Assembly (NCBI RefSeq): GCF_030811455.1
Contig: NZ_JAUSQU010000001.1
Coordinates: forward strand, 9,610,001-9,674,000
Direction of reading: 5' to 3'
DNA: 64,000 nt
Source: Streptosporangium lutulentum
GTDB taxonomy: Bacteria; Actinomycetota; Actinomycetes; Streptosporangiales; Streptosporangiaceae
The notes under the pieces are model-generated. The model was not told the origin of the DNA. It saw nothing but the letters and a program-made list of their open reading frames with translations, and made no database searches. Position 1 is the stretch's first letter; each line of letters begins with the position of its first letter. Below, one piece after another: positions 31,668 to 40,697 of the stretch. A program made the translations under genes and the position numbers.

Positions 31668-31730
31668 GCGCATATTTGATTGATTTGCGCCTTAAACGTA
31701 CAAGTATGAGCATGGGCGTGCAAGGGTGAG
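31668..31730. promoter_or_regulatory. Operator candidates upstream of the SIS gene
   Basis: Two 14-bp direct repeats (CGTACAAGTATGAG at 31697-31710 and CGTGCAAGGGTGAG at 31717-31730) are offset by exactly 20 bp, two helical turns. A GCGCA-13-TGCGC inverted repeat lies at 31668-31690. DeoR-type regulators often bind direct repeats, and the upstream gene encodes one. Confidence 0.5.
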
Positions 31731-31881
31731 CGTCGGAGGCGCCGTCGCGTCTTCCGTGGCGGTCTCTTCTCCACGGGAGGTGTGGAGCGTTCCATACGCC
31801 TCCCCGCCCCGGCGGTCGGAGGGCGCGGGAGTCGGTCGAACCCCTGAACGGCGTGAATGCCGGGGGGTGGGTCGAGTCCGG

Positions 31882-32640
31882 TCACACGGTGGTGACGGTG
31901 ACTCCGGCGTCCGCGATGCCCGCGAGGTGGTGATCGGGAGCGCCCGCGTCGGTGATGAGGTTGTGGATCTCTCCCAGACCGCAGATCTTGGCGAAGGTGA
32001 CCTTCCCGATCTTGGAGTGGTCCGCCACGACGACGACCCGGCCGCTGCTCCTGACGAACGCGCTGTCGGTCGCGGCCTCCAGCTGGTCGTGGGTCGTGCA
32101 CCCCTGCGCGGAGCTGATCCCGTCCACGCCCAGGAAGGTCACGTCGATGTGGTGGTCGGCCAGCGTCTTCTCCGCGATCGGGCCGATGAGCTCGTAGCTC
32201 TCGCTGCGCGCGTTGCCGCCGCTGACGACGAGCGTGATCCCCCTGTGCAGGACGAGCTCGGCGGCGATGTTGACGGCGTTGGTGACGACGGTCAGGGGAC
32301 CGCGCTCGACGAGGAGCCGGGCGACTTCGGTGGTGGTGGTTCCGCCGGTCAGCCCCACCACCGCGCCGGCGGGCACCAGTTCGGCGGCGGCCCTGGCGAT
32401 GGCTCGCTTCTCCGGCCGGCGGCTCTCCATCCGGCGGTGAAGCGGCACCTCGATGCCGATGCCGCCGGTGACCGCGCCGCCGTGCGTGCGGCGCAGCAGG
32501 TTCATCTCGCTCAGATACTGCAGGTCGCGCCGGACGGTGGCGCCTGAGACGGCCAGCAGCCGGGACAGCTCGCCGACGTCGACGCTTCCCCTCGCCGAGA
32601 CATGCTCAAGGAGTCGCGCATGCCGCTCAGTTCTTAGCAC
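31882..32640 (-). CDS. DeoR family transcriptional regulator
   Basis: This 252-residue protein has a DeoR HTH at residues 6-55 (RHARLLEHVSARGSVDVGEL; VSGATVRRDLQYLSE). The DeoRC sugar-phosphate sensor domain contains GLTGGTTTTEVARLL and FLGVDGISSAQGCTTHD. The GTG at 32640 is the first usable start; a TATGCT lies seven bases upstream, so the message may be leaderless. It probably represses the SIS gene 230 bp downstream in response to a phosphosugar. Confidence 0.88.
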   Translation of the reverse strand: MLRTERHARLLEHVSARGSVDVGELSRLLAVSGATVRRDLQYLSEMNLLRRTHGGAVTGGIGIEVPLHRRMESRRPEKRAIARAAAELVPAGAVVGLTGGTTTTEVARLLVERGPLTVVTNAVNIAAELVLHRGITLVVSGGNARSESYELIGPIAEKTLADHHIDVTFLGVDGISSAQGCTTHDQLEAATDSAFVRSSGRVVVVADHSKIGKVTFAKICGLGEIHNLITDAGAPDHHLAGIADAGVTVTTV

Positions 32641-32702
32641 TTCATGAGCATATCGACCCGTAGGTCGAGGACGATCTGTCCGTCCGCGCCGGTCCGGGAC
32701 CG

Positions 32703-33230
32703 TCAGCGGCGGGTGTCCGGCCGGCCTGGATGAGCAGAGGTGCCCGGGTCGGCTCCAGGCTCGCCGAGGCTCATGATTCTGCGTGTGTTGGCCACCAGCG
32801 CGTCGGTGGTTCTGCGTATCCAGTCCGTGATCGCGTAGAGCTCGGCCTCGCTGTACCTGGTCGTTATCTCCGTCATGTCCTCGACGAATTCCCCGAACGC
32901 GGAGGCCATCAGCGCGTCCATCCGCTCGTTCGGCAGTAGCCGCACGACGACCTTGCGACGGTCGTGCGGGTCGCGTGCGCGTTGAACGTAGCCGGCGGTT
33001 TCGAGCCGGTCCACCAAGCCGGTTACGGCGCCGGTGGTCAGGCCGGTGTGTTCCGCGATCGCTCCGGCCGTCACCGGTCCCAGCCGTTGGAGCACGTCGA
33101 TGCACTTTCGCTCGACCGAGCTGAGCCCCACGAGTTTGCCGACCGCCTCGTGGAACACCACGATCGCCGTCGCGAACTCGCGGCCGAGCAGCGCGGCCGC
33201 CTGAGCTTCGGGGAGTGCGTCTTGCGTCAC
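32703..33230 (-). CDS. MarR family transcriptional regulator
   Basis: This 175-residue protein has a MarR winged helix (VERKCIDVLQRLGPVTAGAI; LTTGAVTGLVDRLETAGYVQ; DPHDRRKVVVRLLP wing) and C-terminal dimer helices. The GTG at 33230 follows GGGAAG directly, and a TATATT element lies nine bases upstream. It is divergent from the membrane protein at 33351 with a 120-bp A/T-rich gap, and likely controls that gene. Confidence 0.88.
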   Translation of the reverse strand: MTQDALPEAQAAALLGREFATAIVVFHEAVGKLVGLSSVERKCIDVLQRLGPVTAGAIAEHTGLTTGAVTGLVDRLETAGYVQRARDPHDRRKVVVRLLPNERMDALMASAFGEFVEDMTEITTRYSEAELYAITDWIRRTTDALVANTRRIMSLGEPGADPGTSAHPGRPDTRR

Positions 33231-33350
33231 CTTCCCAATATAGCTTAGCCTCTGGTTATCTTTGTTGCTAAGAGATTTACTGTCAAAGGCTTTAGACGAT
33301 CGAACCGGGAGGCCAGGTGCGAGTAGTGGTAGTAGGGGCGGGACCGGGTC

Positions 33351-34196
33351 ATGCCTGAGATCGGCGCCCGGCGCAAAGCCATGTACTTCATCGTGATGAT
33401 CGCGAATCTGGCCGCCGATCTGCTCCTTCCGACGCTGGTCCTGGCCGCCCTCGCGCCGACCGGCATGCCCGCCGCGGTACGGCTGGCCATCGGCGGGACC
33501 CTTCTGACCGGGAAGGCGATCGGCGGTCGAGTCGAATCCGGGGAGTTCCGTTGGAGGCCGGCCGTGGTCGTGGCACTCGTGCCCACCATGGCCATCGCCG
33601 GCTGCTATCTCGCGGGCCTCGGCAGCACCGCGAGCATGGTGGCGGGCGCGGTCGCCTCCGGCGCGGTCGTCGTCGCCGATCTGCTGCGGACTCGAACGCG
33701 CGGCAAGGCCGGACATCCGATCGACGGCTTCGCCGTACTGGTGCTGGTAGAGGTCGCGGCCGGCGTCGTGCTGACCGCGATCAGCGGTGACGCGCGTTTC
33801 GCGCTCGCCCGGGGCTCGTTCTACGTCGCCATCGCGGGAGTCGTCGTCCTGGCGACCACGTGGTCGGATCGGCCGTTGATGCGCGTCGCCCTCAAACCCG
33901 TGGCCTCGAAAGGCGACCCGGCGCGCGCCGAGGCGTTCGAGCGGGCATGGCGGAACTCACGGCGGTTCCGGATGCTCTACCGGGCGATGACCGCCGGCCT
34001 CGGAGCGGTGCTGCTCGCCGACGCGGCGCTGCGCGTCGTGATCATCTACAGCAGCCCGGCGGAGGATGTGCTCCAGTCGTCCCTCACCTCCCAGCTTCCC
34101 CTGTTCGTGCTGATCGGGCTGTGGTTCGCCGTCGGCCGCGGCCTCGCGGTACCCCGAGCCGAGCGTTTGCTCGACGCCGAACTGTCGAACGCCTGA
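33351..34196 (+). CDS. VC0807-like multi-pass membrane protein
   Basis: This 281-residue protein has about six hydrophobic segments. IANLAADLLLPTLVLAAL and the short polar turn before IGGTLLTGKA are reminiscent of the VC0807/intracellular-septation-like family. A MarR regulator is divergent. The transport substrate or enzymatic role is unknown. It converges with the ROK gene, 106 bp away. Confidence 0.65.
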   Translation: MPEIGARRKAMYFIVMIANLAADLLLPTLVLAALAPTGMPAAVRLAIGGTLLTGKAIGGRVESGEFRWRPAVVVALVPTMAIAGCYLAGLGSTASMVAGAVASGAVVVADLLRTRTRGKAGHPIDGFAVLVLVEVAAGVVLTAISGDARFALARGSFYVAIAGVVVLATTWSDRPLMRVALKPVASKGDPARAEAFERAWRNSRRFRMLYRAMTAGLGAVLLADAALRVVIIYSSPAEDVLQSSLTSQLPLFVLIGLWFAVGRGLAVPRAERLLDAELSNA

Positions 34197-34302
34197 GCGC
34201 CGTGTCCCTACCGGGGCACAGGTCCCCGCCGGCACGAGGTGCGAGGGCGGGGGAGGGCGTCCGGCAACCTCGGGTTCACTCCCTCTGCCGGGGAACGCGG
34301 GA

Positions 34303-35496
34303 CTAGATGACGGCCGGTTGCCGGGTGGGGGAGAAGATCTCTCCCAGGAGGAACTCCTCCACCACGAGGGTGGCGGCGCCGAGCGCGACCGCGTCCGGTC
34401 CGAGCCTGCCGAGCGTGATGGAGACGGACGTGTACGGCTGGGACAGGGAGTTCTCGGCGACGGCCTTCTTGATCTTGACCAACTCGTGCTGGCCCAGGAG
34501 CAGCCCGGCCCAGCCGCCGATGACGATCCGCTCGGGGTTGAACAGGTTGATCAGGTTCGCCAGGCCCGCGCCGAGATAGTCGATCGTCTCGTTGATGACG
34601 GGGCCGCCGGATCTCACCAGTTCGGCGAGCGCGGCCTGCTCGCCGGCCATCTCGGCCGTCAGTCCGGCACGTTCCAGAATGCCCTCGGCTCCGATGTAGG
34701 CCTCAAGGCAGCCGCGGGCGCCGCAGCGACAGGGGCGGCCCCCTACCGCGATCTTCGTGTGCCCCCACTCGCCGGCGCTGCTGTTGACCCCGCGGTAGGT
34801 GCGCCCGTCGGTGATGACGCTGGCCCCGACCCCTGAGCCGATCAGCACGACGATGACGTGCCGCGATCCGCGGCCGGAACCGAACCACAGCTCGGCCTGG
34901 GCCAGGGTCTTGGCGCCGTTGTCGATGTAGAGCGGCAGCGAGGTGCCCGCGCGCAGCAGGGCGCTCAGGGGAACCGCGTCCCAGCCGAAGGTCTGGGCGT
35001 GGATGAGCGCCTCCGGGCCGCTTTCGACGATGCCGGGGACGCCGATGCCGACCCCCATCACCTGGGCGGGGTCGACGCCGCCGGAGGCCATCACGGCGTC
35101 GATGCCGGTCAGGATGTGGCGCACGACCAGGTCGACGTCGTGCTCGCTGGGGCGCAGCGCGAACTCGGACTTGGCCTGCTCGTTCATGTCCAGGTCGAAC
35201 AGCGCGACCTGCACGTGGGTCTCGCCGACGTCCACTCCGATCACGTGCCCGAACGTCGGGTTGACGCGGAGCAGCACCCGGGGACGTCCGCCGTCGGACT
35301 CCACCAGTCCGGCCTCGACGATGATGTTCTCGGCGATGAGATCGCTGGTCACGTTGCTGATGGAGGCGGCGCTCAGGCCGGTCAGGCCGCTCAGTTCGTG
35401 GCGGGTGGTCAGACCCGCGAAGTAGAGGGTGCGCAGCAACACCGCGCGGTTTCCGCGGCGGAGATCGCGCACCGTTCTGCGTTCGGGCGTCGCCAT
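34303..35496 (-). CDS. ROK family transcriptional regulator
   Basis: This 397-residue protein combines an N-terminal winged helix (TTRHELSGLTGLSAASISNV) with a sugar-kinase-like ROK domain. The latter contains VGVDVGETHVQVALFDLD, GIGVPGIVESG, IGSGVGASVITDG and the zinc motif CRCGARGCLEAY. NagC/XylR-type members sense sugars. The ATG at 35496 follows GGGGAAGGG. A 50-bp A/T-rich stretch at about 35590-35640 upstream probably holds its promoter and operator. Confidence 0.9.
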   Translation of the reverse strand: MATPERRTVRDLRRGNRAVLLRTLYFAGLTTRHELSGLTGLSAASISNVTSDLIAENIIVEAGLVESDGGRPRVLLRVNPTFGHVIGVDVGETHVQVALFDLDMNEQAKSEFALRPSEHDVDLVVRHILTGIDAVMASGGVDPAQVMGVGIGVPGIVESGPEALIHAQTFGWDAVPLSALLRAGTSLPLYIDNGAKTLAQAELWFGSGRGSRHVIVVLIGSGVGASVITDGRTYRGVNSSAGEWGHTKIAVGGRPCRCGARGCLEAYIGAEGILERAGLTAEMAGEQAALAELVRSGGPVINETIDYLGAGLANLINLFNPERIVIGGWAGLLLGQHELVKIKKAVAENSLSQPYTSVSITLGRLGPDAVALGAATLVVEEFLLGEIFSPTRQPAVI

Positions 35497-36007
35497 GTTT
35501 TCCCTTCCCCCGTCACACGCAACCCCCCGGTTACCTGCGACCATGTTAGATCGAGCCGTGAACTAAGTCATCCCGCCCCTTGTCACAAGTTGATTTCCTA
35601 TTTTCACTATTAAATTAAGTTTAGAATTAAAAAATGTCATTTTCGGCTGATGTCGAGCCCGTCCGACCGGTGGGGCGTGCCGGTCGGCGTGCTCCCGAAA
35701 CCGGCGCACGCGTCTCGGGCGATCTTCTCCGCGCTCCGGGTCCCGGCCGCCGTACGGCTCCGGCCGGTCTGGACGGCCGGCGGCGGATCCTTCGCGTGTC
35801 CGCACGGAGGAGACCCCTCCTGGCCTGGTATGTAGCGTGGAAGGAGCGGTGACGCGACGACCGGCCGTGTTCACCGCGGCGACGCCATGTGTTCTGCAAG
35901 GTGGGATAGGGTTCTGCAATGGTAGACTCGGGACATACAAAACCGACTCTCCCGCACCTTGGAGACGCCGGTGTGCGGTGACAACTACAGAACGGGCTGG
36001 TGACGCG
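35497..36007. other. Divergent region between ROK and IclR genes
   Basis: No gene is supported in these 511 bp. An A/T-rich patch near 35590-35640 probably serves the ROK gene. Two GTTCTGCA direct repeats at 35891-35923 serve the IclR gene and are listed separately. Confidence 0.65.
35885..35923. promoter_or_regulatory. GTTCTGCA direct repeats upstream of iclR-type gene
   Basis: GTTCTGCAAGGT (35891-35902) and GTTCTGCAATGGT (35911-35923) are spaced by 20 bp. The first is preceded by CCATGT. The same CCATG(G)TGTTCTGCA string recurs at 39030-39043 upstream of the ALDH gene, suggesting a common regulator, most simply this IclR. Confidence 0.55.
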
Positions 36008-36787
36008 ATGGAGCATTCCGGATCCGAGGACGCACCGAATTACCCCATCGGATCGGTGGACAACGCGCTGCGGCTGCTCCGGCTCTTCGGCAGGCAGAAA
36101 TCCGTCCGTGTGGCCGAGGCCGGCAGGGACATCGGGGTCGCCCGATCGACGGCGCACCGATTGATGCAGATGCTGCAGTACCACGGCTTCGTGAGTCAAG
36201 ATCCGGAGTCGAAGGCCTATACGGCCGGGCCCGAGCTGATCGGCATGGCCGTGTCCCTCGTGGGGGGGCTGGACCTCCGGGTGGTCGCTCGTCCGATCAT
36301 GGAGGACCTGGTCCGGGAACTCGGGGAGACGGTGCACATCAGCGTTCTGCGCGGCTCTGACATCTTCTTCGTCGAGTCGATCGAGACGACGAAGTCGCTG
36401 CGCGTCGGCTCACGGACGGGGATGATCCTGCCGGCGCACGCCACGGCGTCGGGCAAGGTGCTTCTCGCCGGGCTGGACTCGGGTGAGGTCCGGCGACTGC
36501 TGCCCAACGCCAAGCTCGCCCCCATGACGGAGGTGACCCTGACGAGCCGCCGCGACCTGGAGGCGCATCTGGCGCGAATCCGCGAGGTGGGATACGCCTC
36601 CAACTTCGGCGAGAGCGAGGACGAGGTGTGGTCGGTCGCGGTGCCCGTACGGGACGCGGGCGGCAACGTCCGTGCCGCCCTGGCCATCTCGGCGCCACCG
36701 TCCCGGCTGAGCGAGGACGCGGTGGCGGGCATCGCCGCGGTGCTGAGGGAAGGCGCGAACAGGATCAGCGCCGTGCTGCCCACCTGA
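36008..36787 (+). CDS. IclR family transcriptional regulator (37-46 kb cluster)
   Basis: This 259-residue protein has an IclR winged helix (SVDNALRLLRLFGRQKSVRV; IGVARSTAHRLMQMLQYHGF) and a GAF-like effector domain (TVHISVLRGSDIFFVESIET; LPAHATASGKVLLAGL; GYASNFGESEDEVWSVAVPV). It starts at ATG 36008; an upstream GTG (35978) is possible. Two GTTCTGCA repeats precede it and one occurs at the ALDH promoter, so it is the likely regulator of that cluster. Its last six codons are tandemly repeated downstream, stop included. Confidence 0.88.
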   Translation: MEHSGSEDAPNYPIGSVDNALRLLRLFGRQKSVRVAEAGRDIGVARSTAHRLMQMLQYHGFVSQDPESKAYTAGPELIGMAVSLVGGLDLRVVARPIMEDLVRELGETVHISVLRGSDIFFVESIETTKSLRVGSRTGMILPAHATASGKVLLAGLDSGEVRRLLPNAKLAPMTEVTLTSRRDLEAHLARIREVGYASNFGESEDEVWSVAVPVRDAGGNVRAALAISAPPSRLSEDAVAGIAAVLREGANRISAVLPT

Positions 36788-36877
36788 GTCGTGCCGCTTA
36801 CCTGAGGTGTGCCGTCCACCTGAGTCGTGCTGCTTACCTGAGTCGCGCCGCCCACCTGAGGTGTGCAGCTTACCTGA
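36770..36877 (+). repeat. Six in-frame 18-bp repeats, each ending in TGA
   Basis: The final six codons of the IclR gene (GCCGTGCTGCCCACCTGA, 36770-36787) are followed by five diverged copies. TGA falls at 36785, 36803, 36821, 36839, 36857 and 36875, exactly 18 bp apart and all in the gene's reading frame. ACCTGA is invariant; units alternate CCACC and TTACC, giving a 36-bp super-repeat. The units have no spacers and are not a CRISPR. Confidence 0.92.
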
Positions 36878-37118
36878 GTCGCGCTCCGCTCGGGTGACGG
36901 CCGTCGCCGCCTCGTGACGTCGGCCACGGCGACCTCCGGCTCCCCGGCCGGTCGCCCGCTTCCACCGTCATCGGTCGTGGAACGTCATCCTCCGATGACA
37001 CGATTTCGCAGGTCAACGGGCCGGGGAGTTTCCTCTCAGGGTCTCGCCGCCATCGTCCGAAGGCGCCGTGCCTCAGCGGTCCGCACCGCCCGATCACACG
37101 GGCGGGGGAGGACCGAGC
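36878..37118. other. Non-coding gap between IclR and the Pht5-like gene
   Basis: These convergent 3' ends are separated by sequence in which I see no gene. The last unit of the 18-bp repeat decays into it at about 36880-36897. Confidence 0.5.
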
Positions 37119-38120
37119 TCAGATCACGTAGGACTCGTCGATCGACGCGGGGAAGAGGTCGTCGGGGGTGAGCAGGCGCTCGCACACCCGCTGCTCGTGG
37201 GCGTAACGGAGGAACGCCTCCAGGGTGGTGCGGTTCGGTGCCGTTCCGTACGGCCACAGATCGCGCCCGAAGACCCGCTCCGCCAGGCGGGCGCGGTCCG
37301 GCCCCCACGGCAGGGGGAAGTGCGGGGCGGTCGGGTCGAGCAACCTGGCCAGACTCCGGTCCTTGGCGGCGGTGAACGCCGTGACGAGGTTCTGAGCCAC
37401 CCACGGATGCCGCTCGTACACCTCGCGACGCAGCACCACCAGGTGCATGATCGGGAAGATGCCGGTCCTTCGGTAGTACTCCTCCTCGACGGCGGGGGAG
37501 TCGTCGAAGAGCTGGACGATGCGCCCCGAGCGATCCTCGAACCCGGCGGGCGGATGAGGCACCATGATCGCGTCCAGCTCGCCGTCGAGCAGCAGCCGGT
37601 TCAGCGACCGTTGCCGTTCGGGGGTGACCTTGACGCCGTCGGGCAGGCCGGCGGGCAGCGTCTCGATGCGGCCGGGCTCGTTGATCCCGCCCTGTACCCA
37701 TTCGACACCGGTCAGATCGACGCCGAATTCGTGCTGCAGGAGCGCTCGCTGGTAGACGGTCGCGGTCACCGTCCATTCCGGGATGCCGATCCGCGCCCCG
37801 GCGAGCTCCGCCGGATCGTTCACGGGGCCGTCGGCGCGAACGAAGATGCCGGAGTGCCGGAAGGACCGGGAGGGGAACACGGGCAGCCCGACGAGGGAGT
37901 CGTCGCCCCGGGCGCGCAGCGAGGAGTACTTGCCCAGCGACATCTCCGAGATGTCCCACTCCCGGAACTTGGTGAACCTGAAGAAGATCTCCTCGACCTC
38001 GAGAAGGAGGCAGGTCAGGTCGACGCCGTTCACCGGCACGCGCCCTGACACCAGATCGCGAACCTGGTCGGAATCATTGATCGCGAGGGTGAGGTGGACG
38101 TTCGATCGAGACGAACTCAC
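37119..38120 (-). CDS. 4,5-dihydroxyphthalate decarboxylase-like protein (periplasmic-binding fold)
   Basis: This 333-residue protein has no signal peptide and shows the Pht5 pattern: LAINDSDQVRDLVSGRVPVN at the start, FFRFTKFREWDISEMSLGKY, IGIPEWTVTATVYQRALLQH and GELDAIMVPHPP. Relatives decarboxylate 4,5-dihydroxyphthalate, or are unassigned. The GTG at 38120 overlaps the SDR stop (GTGA), so the two are coupled. Placement beside an SDR and oxidoreductases suggests a step on a cyclic acid, but the substrate is not known. Confidence 0.8.
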   Translation of the reverse strand: MSSSRSNVHLTLAINDSDQVRDLVSGRVPVNGVDLTCLLLEVEEIFFRFTKFREWDISEMSLGKYSSLRARGDDSLVGLPVFPSRSFRHSGIFVRADGPVNDPAELAGARIGIPEWTVTATVYQRALLQHEFGVDLTGVEWVQGGINEPGRIETLPAGLPDGVKVTPERQRSLNRLLLDGELDAIMVPHPPAGFEDRSGRIVQLFDDSPAVEEEYYRRTGIFPIMHLVVLRREVYERHPWVAQNLVTAFTAAKDRSLARLLDPTAPHFPLPWGPDRARLAERVFGRDLWPYGTAPNRTTLEAFLRYAHEQRVCERLLTPDDLFPASIDESYVI

Positions 38121-38911
38121 AGGAAATTCATCCCCCCGTCGATGACGATGCTCTGTCCCGTGATCGTGCGCGCGGCGTCGGACGCGAGGAAGACCGCCGT
38201 ACCGGCGATGTCGGCCGATTGCAGGCGCCGGTGCAGAGCCTGGCCGGCGATGATCTGCTCGGCCTGGCCGGGTTTGACGGAGTCGCGGGGGATGCCGGTG
38301 TCCACCGAACCCGGCATCAGGGCGTTGACGGTGACATCGGCGGCGCCCAGCTCTCGCGCCAGCGATCGCGTCAGGCCCACCACCCCGGCCTTGGACGCCA
38401 CATAGTGCATGTAGTTCGGCCGTCCCTGGAGCACCGCCGCCGAGGAGACGTTGATGATGCTGCCACCGCGCCGGGCCCGCATGTGCCCGCCGACCGCACG
38501 GCAGCAGAGGAACACGCCGGTCAGGTTGACGTCGATGACCTGCCGCCACTCGGCCGCGCTGATCTCGTCGAACGGCTTCATCACGATGGTCGAGAAGATC
38601 GCGGCGTTGTTCACAAGCGTGTCGACCCGCCCGTAGGTCTCAAGCGTCAGGCGGAGCAACGCCTCGACGCTCTGTTCGTCGGCGACGTCGACGGTCACCG
38701 CTGTGGCGTCGTGACCCTCTTTGCGCAGCTCGGCCGCGGTGGATTCGGCGCCGTCGGTGTCGCGGTCGGCGACGACGACGCGGGATCCGGATTCGGCGAA
38801 GGCGCGTGCGAAGGTGCGGCCGATGCCCTGGGCCGCGCCGGTGATGACGCAGACCTTGCCTGCCGGGTCGGGCCCGGATGTCGTCCGGGGAGGGAGAGCA
38901 GAGTGCTCCAT
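38117..38911 (-). CDS. Short-chain dehydrogenase/reductase
   Basis: This 264-residue classical SDR has the cofactor motif VITGAAQGIGRTFA near residue 23 and NNAAIFS near 100. Its catalytic Ser is in INVSSAAVLQG, followed by YMHYVASKAG with the YxxxK pair. Asp in VVVADRDTDG after the second strand favours NAD. It is first in a two-gene minus-strand operon with the Pht5-like decarboxylase and divergent from the ALDH operon. Confidence 0.9.
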   Translation of the reverse strand: MEHSALPPRTTSGPDPAGKVCVITGAAQGIGRTFARAFAESGSRVVVADRDTDGAESTAAELRKEGHDATAVTVDVADEQSVEALLRLTLETYGRVDTLVNNAAIFSTIVMKPFDEISAAEWRQVIDVNLTGVFLCCRAVGGHMRARRGGSIINVSSAAVLQGRPNYMHYVASKAGVVGLTRSLARELGAADVTVNALMPGSVDTGIPRDSVKPGQAEQIIAGQALHRRLQSADIAGTAVFLASDAARTITGQSIVIDGGMNFL

Positions 38912-39029
38912 GGAGTCCACCGGGTGTCTCCTATCTCTTCGTGACTCGCCGCCGCGCAAAGGGTCGATTTGACCCCAAATGGTCAAGAAAGGGATGTCTT
39001 GACGGTGGGCGACGTGCGTGCCTAACATC

Positions 39030-39073
39030 CATGGTGTTCTGCATGACGGTCTACCGTTCTCCACCGTAGAACG
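39030..39073. promoter_or_regulatory. Operator-like elements in the SDR/ALDH divergent promoter
   Basis: CCATGGTGTTCTGCA (39029-39043) matches the sequence upstream of the IclR gene. Directly after it CGTTCT-7-AGAACG (39055-39073) forms an inverted repeat nested with TCTAC/GTAGA. These lie 130-170 bp before the ALDH start. Confidence 0.5.
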
Positions 39074-39203
39074 CAAGACTTCAGGCGAAAACACGTCGCC
39101 AGACCACTGGCCGGACGGGCCGGCGACGGCCCGGCTCTCTCGCCGGTGCGACGCGGCACCCAGGACATCTCAGCTGATCGTGAGTGGGAGGAGTGACACG
39201 CGG

Positions 39204-40697
39204 ATGATGAGGCCACCCGACGCCCCGGCGGTCGTCGACCGGGAATGGCGCATGATCATCGGCAATCGGCCGGTCGGCGCCGTCGACGGAGGCAGACTGG
39301 ACGTCGTCGACCCGGCCACCGGCCAGGTCGTCACGACGATCCCGGCGGCCACGGAGGCGGACGTCGACGCGGCCGTCGCGGCGGCGAAGGACGCGTTCGG
39401 CGGATGGAGGCGCACTCCGGCCGTCGTGCGTGCCCGCCTGCTCAACGAGATAGCCGACGCGGTCGAGACGCACGGCGAGGAACTCGCCCGGATCGACGCG
39501 ATCGACAACGGCACGCCGGTCAGCATGCTGCGCAACGACATCCGCCTCGCGACCACCCAGCTGCGCTACTTCGCAGGACTGGCGCTTGAGCTGCGCGGAC
39601 AGTCGATTCCCCCGCCCGCGGGCGGGCTGAACTACACCGTGCACGAACCCTTCGGCGTCGTCGGGCGGATCGTGCCCTTCAACCATCCGATGATGTTCGC
39701 CGCGACGAAGATCGCCGCACCGCTCGTCGCCGGCAACACGGTGGTCCTCAAGCCCTCCGAGCACACGTCGCTGTCGGCGCTGCGCATCGGCGAGCTGTGC
39801 GCCGAGATCCTGCCGCCCGGTGTGGTGAACGTGGTCACCGGGCTCGGCGCCACCGTCGGCGCGCGCCTGACGACGCATCCCGACGTCACCAGGATCGCCT
39901 TCACGGGCAGCGTCCAAACCGGACTGGGCATTCAGCGGCAGGCCGCCGCGGACCGCGTGAAGACGGTGACGCTGGAGTTGGGCGGCAAGAACCCGCTGCT
40001 GGTCTTCCCCGACGCGGACCTCGACGCGGCCGTCGCCGGGGCGATTCGCGGGATGAACTTCACCTGGCAGGGGCAGAGCTGCGGGTCGACCTCACGGGTG
40101 TACGTGCATCGAAGCCTGTGGGACGAGTTCCTCGGCCGGTTGAAGGTGGGGGTCGAGAAACTCCGGATCGGCGATCCCCAGCGCGACGACACCGAGGTGG
40201 GCGCCATCGTCTGCCGGTCGCAGTACGACCGGGTCGTCCGTTTCATCGAGGCGGGGAGCGCCGACCCGCGGGCGCGCCTGATCGCGGGCGGAGACGTCGA
40301 AGGCCCCGATGCCGGCCTTTTCGTACGCCCGACCGTCTTCGCCTTCGACGAGGGCGACTGCGACTCGCCGCTGCTGAACGAGGAGATCTTCGGCCCGGTG
40401 CTGTCGGTCCTGCCGTTCGACGAGTACGACGAGGTGATCGCCCGCGCGAATCGGCTCCCGCTGGGATTGACGGCCAGCGTCTGGACCACGGAGCTGAGCA
40501 CGGCCATGCGGGCGACCCGGGACCTGGAAGCGGGCTACGTCTGGGTCAACGCGAGTTCGATCCACATTCCCGGCGCGCCGTTCGGCGGATTCAAGAACAG
40601 CGGCGTGGGTCGTGAGGAAGGGATCGAGGAGCTCTATTCCTACACCCAGCAGAAGAACGTCTACATCCAGTTCGAGCGAGGGGGCGATTCCCATTAA
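39204..40697 (+). CDS. Aldehyde dehydrogenase
   Basis: This 497-residue ALDH has the conserved GRIVPFNHPMMFAATKIAAP and VVLKPSEHTSLSA, FTGSVQTGLGI, the catalytic Glu in LELGGKNPLLVF and the nucleophile Cys in QGQSCGSTSRV. The C-terminal region reads NEEIFGPVLSVLPF and PFGGFKNSGVGREEG. It oxidises an aldehyde to an acid with NAD(P). GGAGGAG precedes the ATG at 39204. It leads an operon of at least five genes, and its TAA overlaps the next gene's apparent ATT start. Confidence 0.92.
   Translation: MMRPPDAPAVVDREWRMIIGNRPVGAVDGGRLDVVDPATGQVVTTIPAATEADVDAAVAAAKDAFGGWRRTPAVVRARLLNEIADAVETHGEELARIDAIDNGTPVSMLRNDIRLATTQLRYFAGLALELRGQSIPPPAGGLNYTVHEPFGVVGRIVPFNHPMMFAATKIAAPLVAGNTVVLKPSEHTSLSALRIGELCAEILPPGVVNVVTGLGATVGARLTTHPDVTRIAFTGSVQTGLGIQRQAAADRVKTVTLELGGKNPLLVFPDADLDAAVAGAIRGMNFTWQGQSCGSTSRVYVHRSLWDEFLGRLKVGVEKLRIGDPQRDDTEVGAIVCRSQYDRVVRFIEAGSADPRARLIAGGDVEGPDAGLFVRPTVFAFDEGDCDSPLLNEEIFGPVLSVLPFDEYDEVIARANRLPLGLTASVWTTELSTAMRATRDLEAGYVWVNASSIHIPGAPFGGFKNSGVGREEGIEELYSYTQQKNVYIQFERGGDSH

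Noticed and set aside
36770-36877. CRISPR-like periodicity
   Set aside because: 18-bp units are contiguous without spacers, diverged and anchored in a gene end; no cas genes occur in the window.
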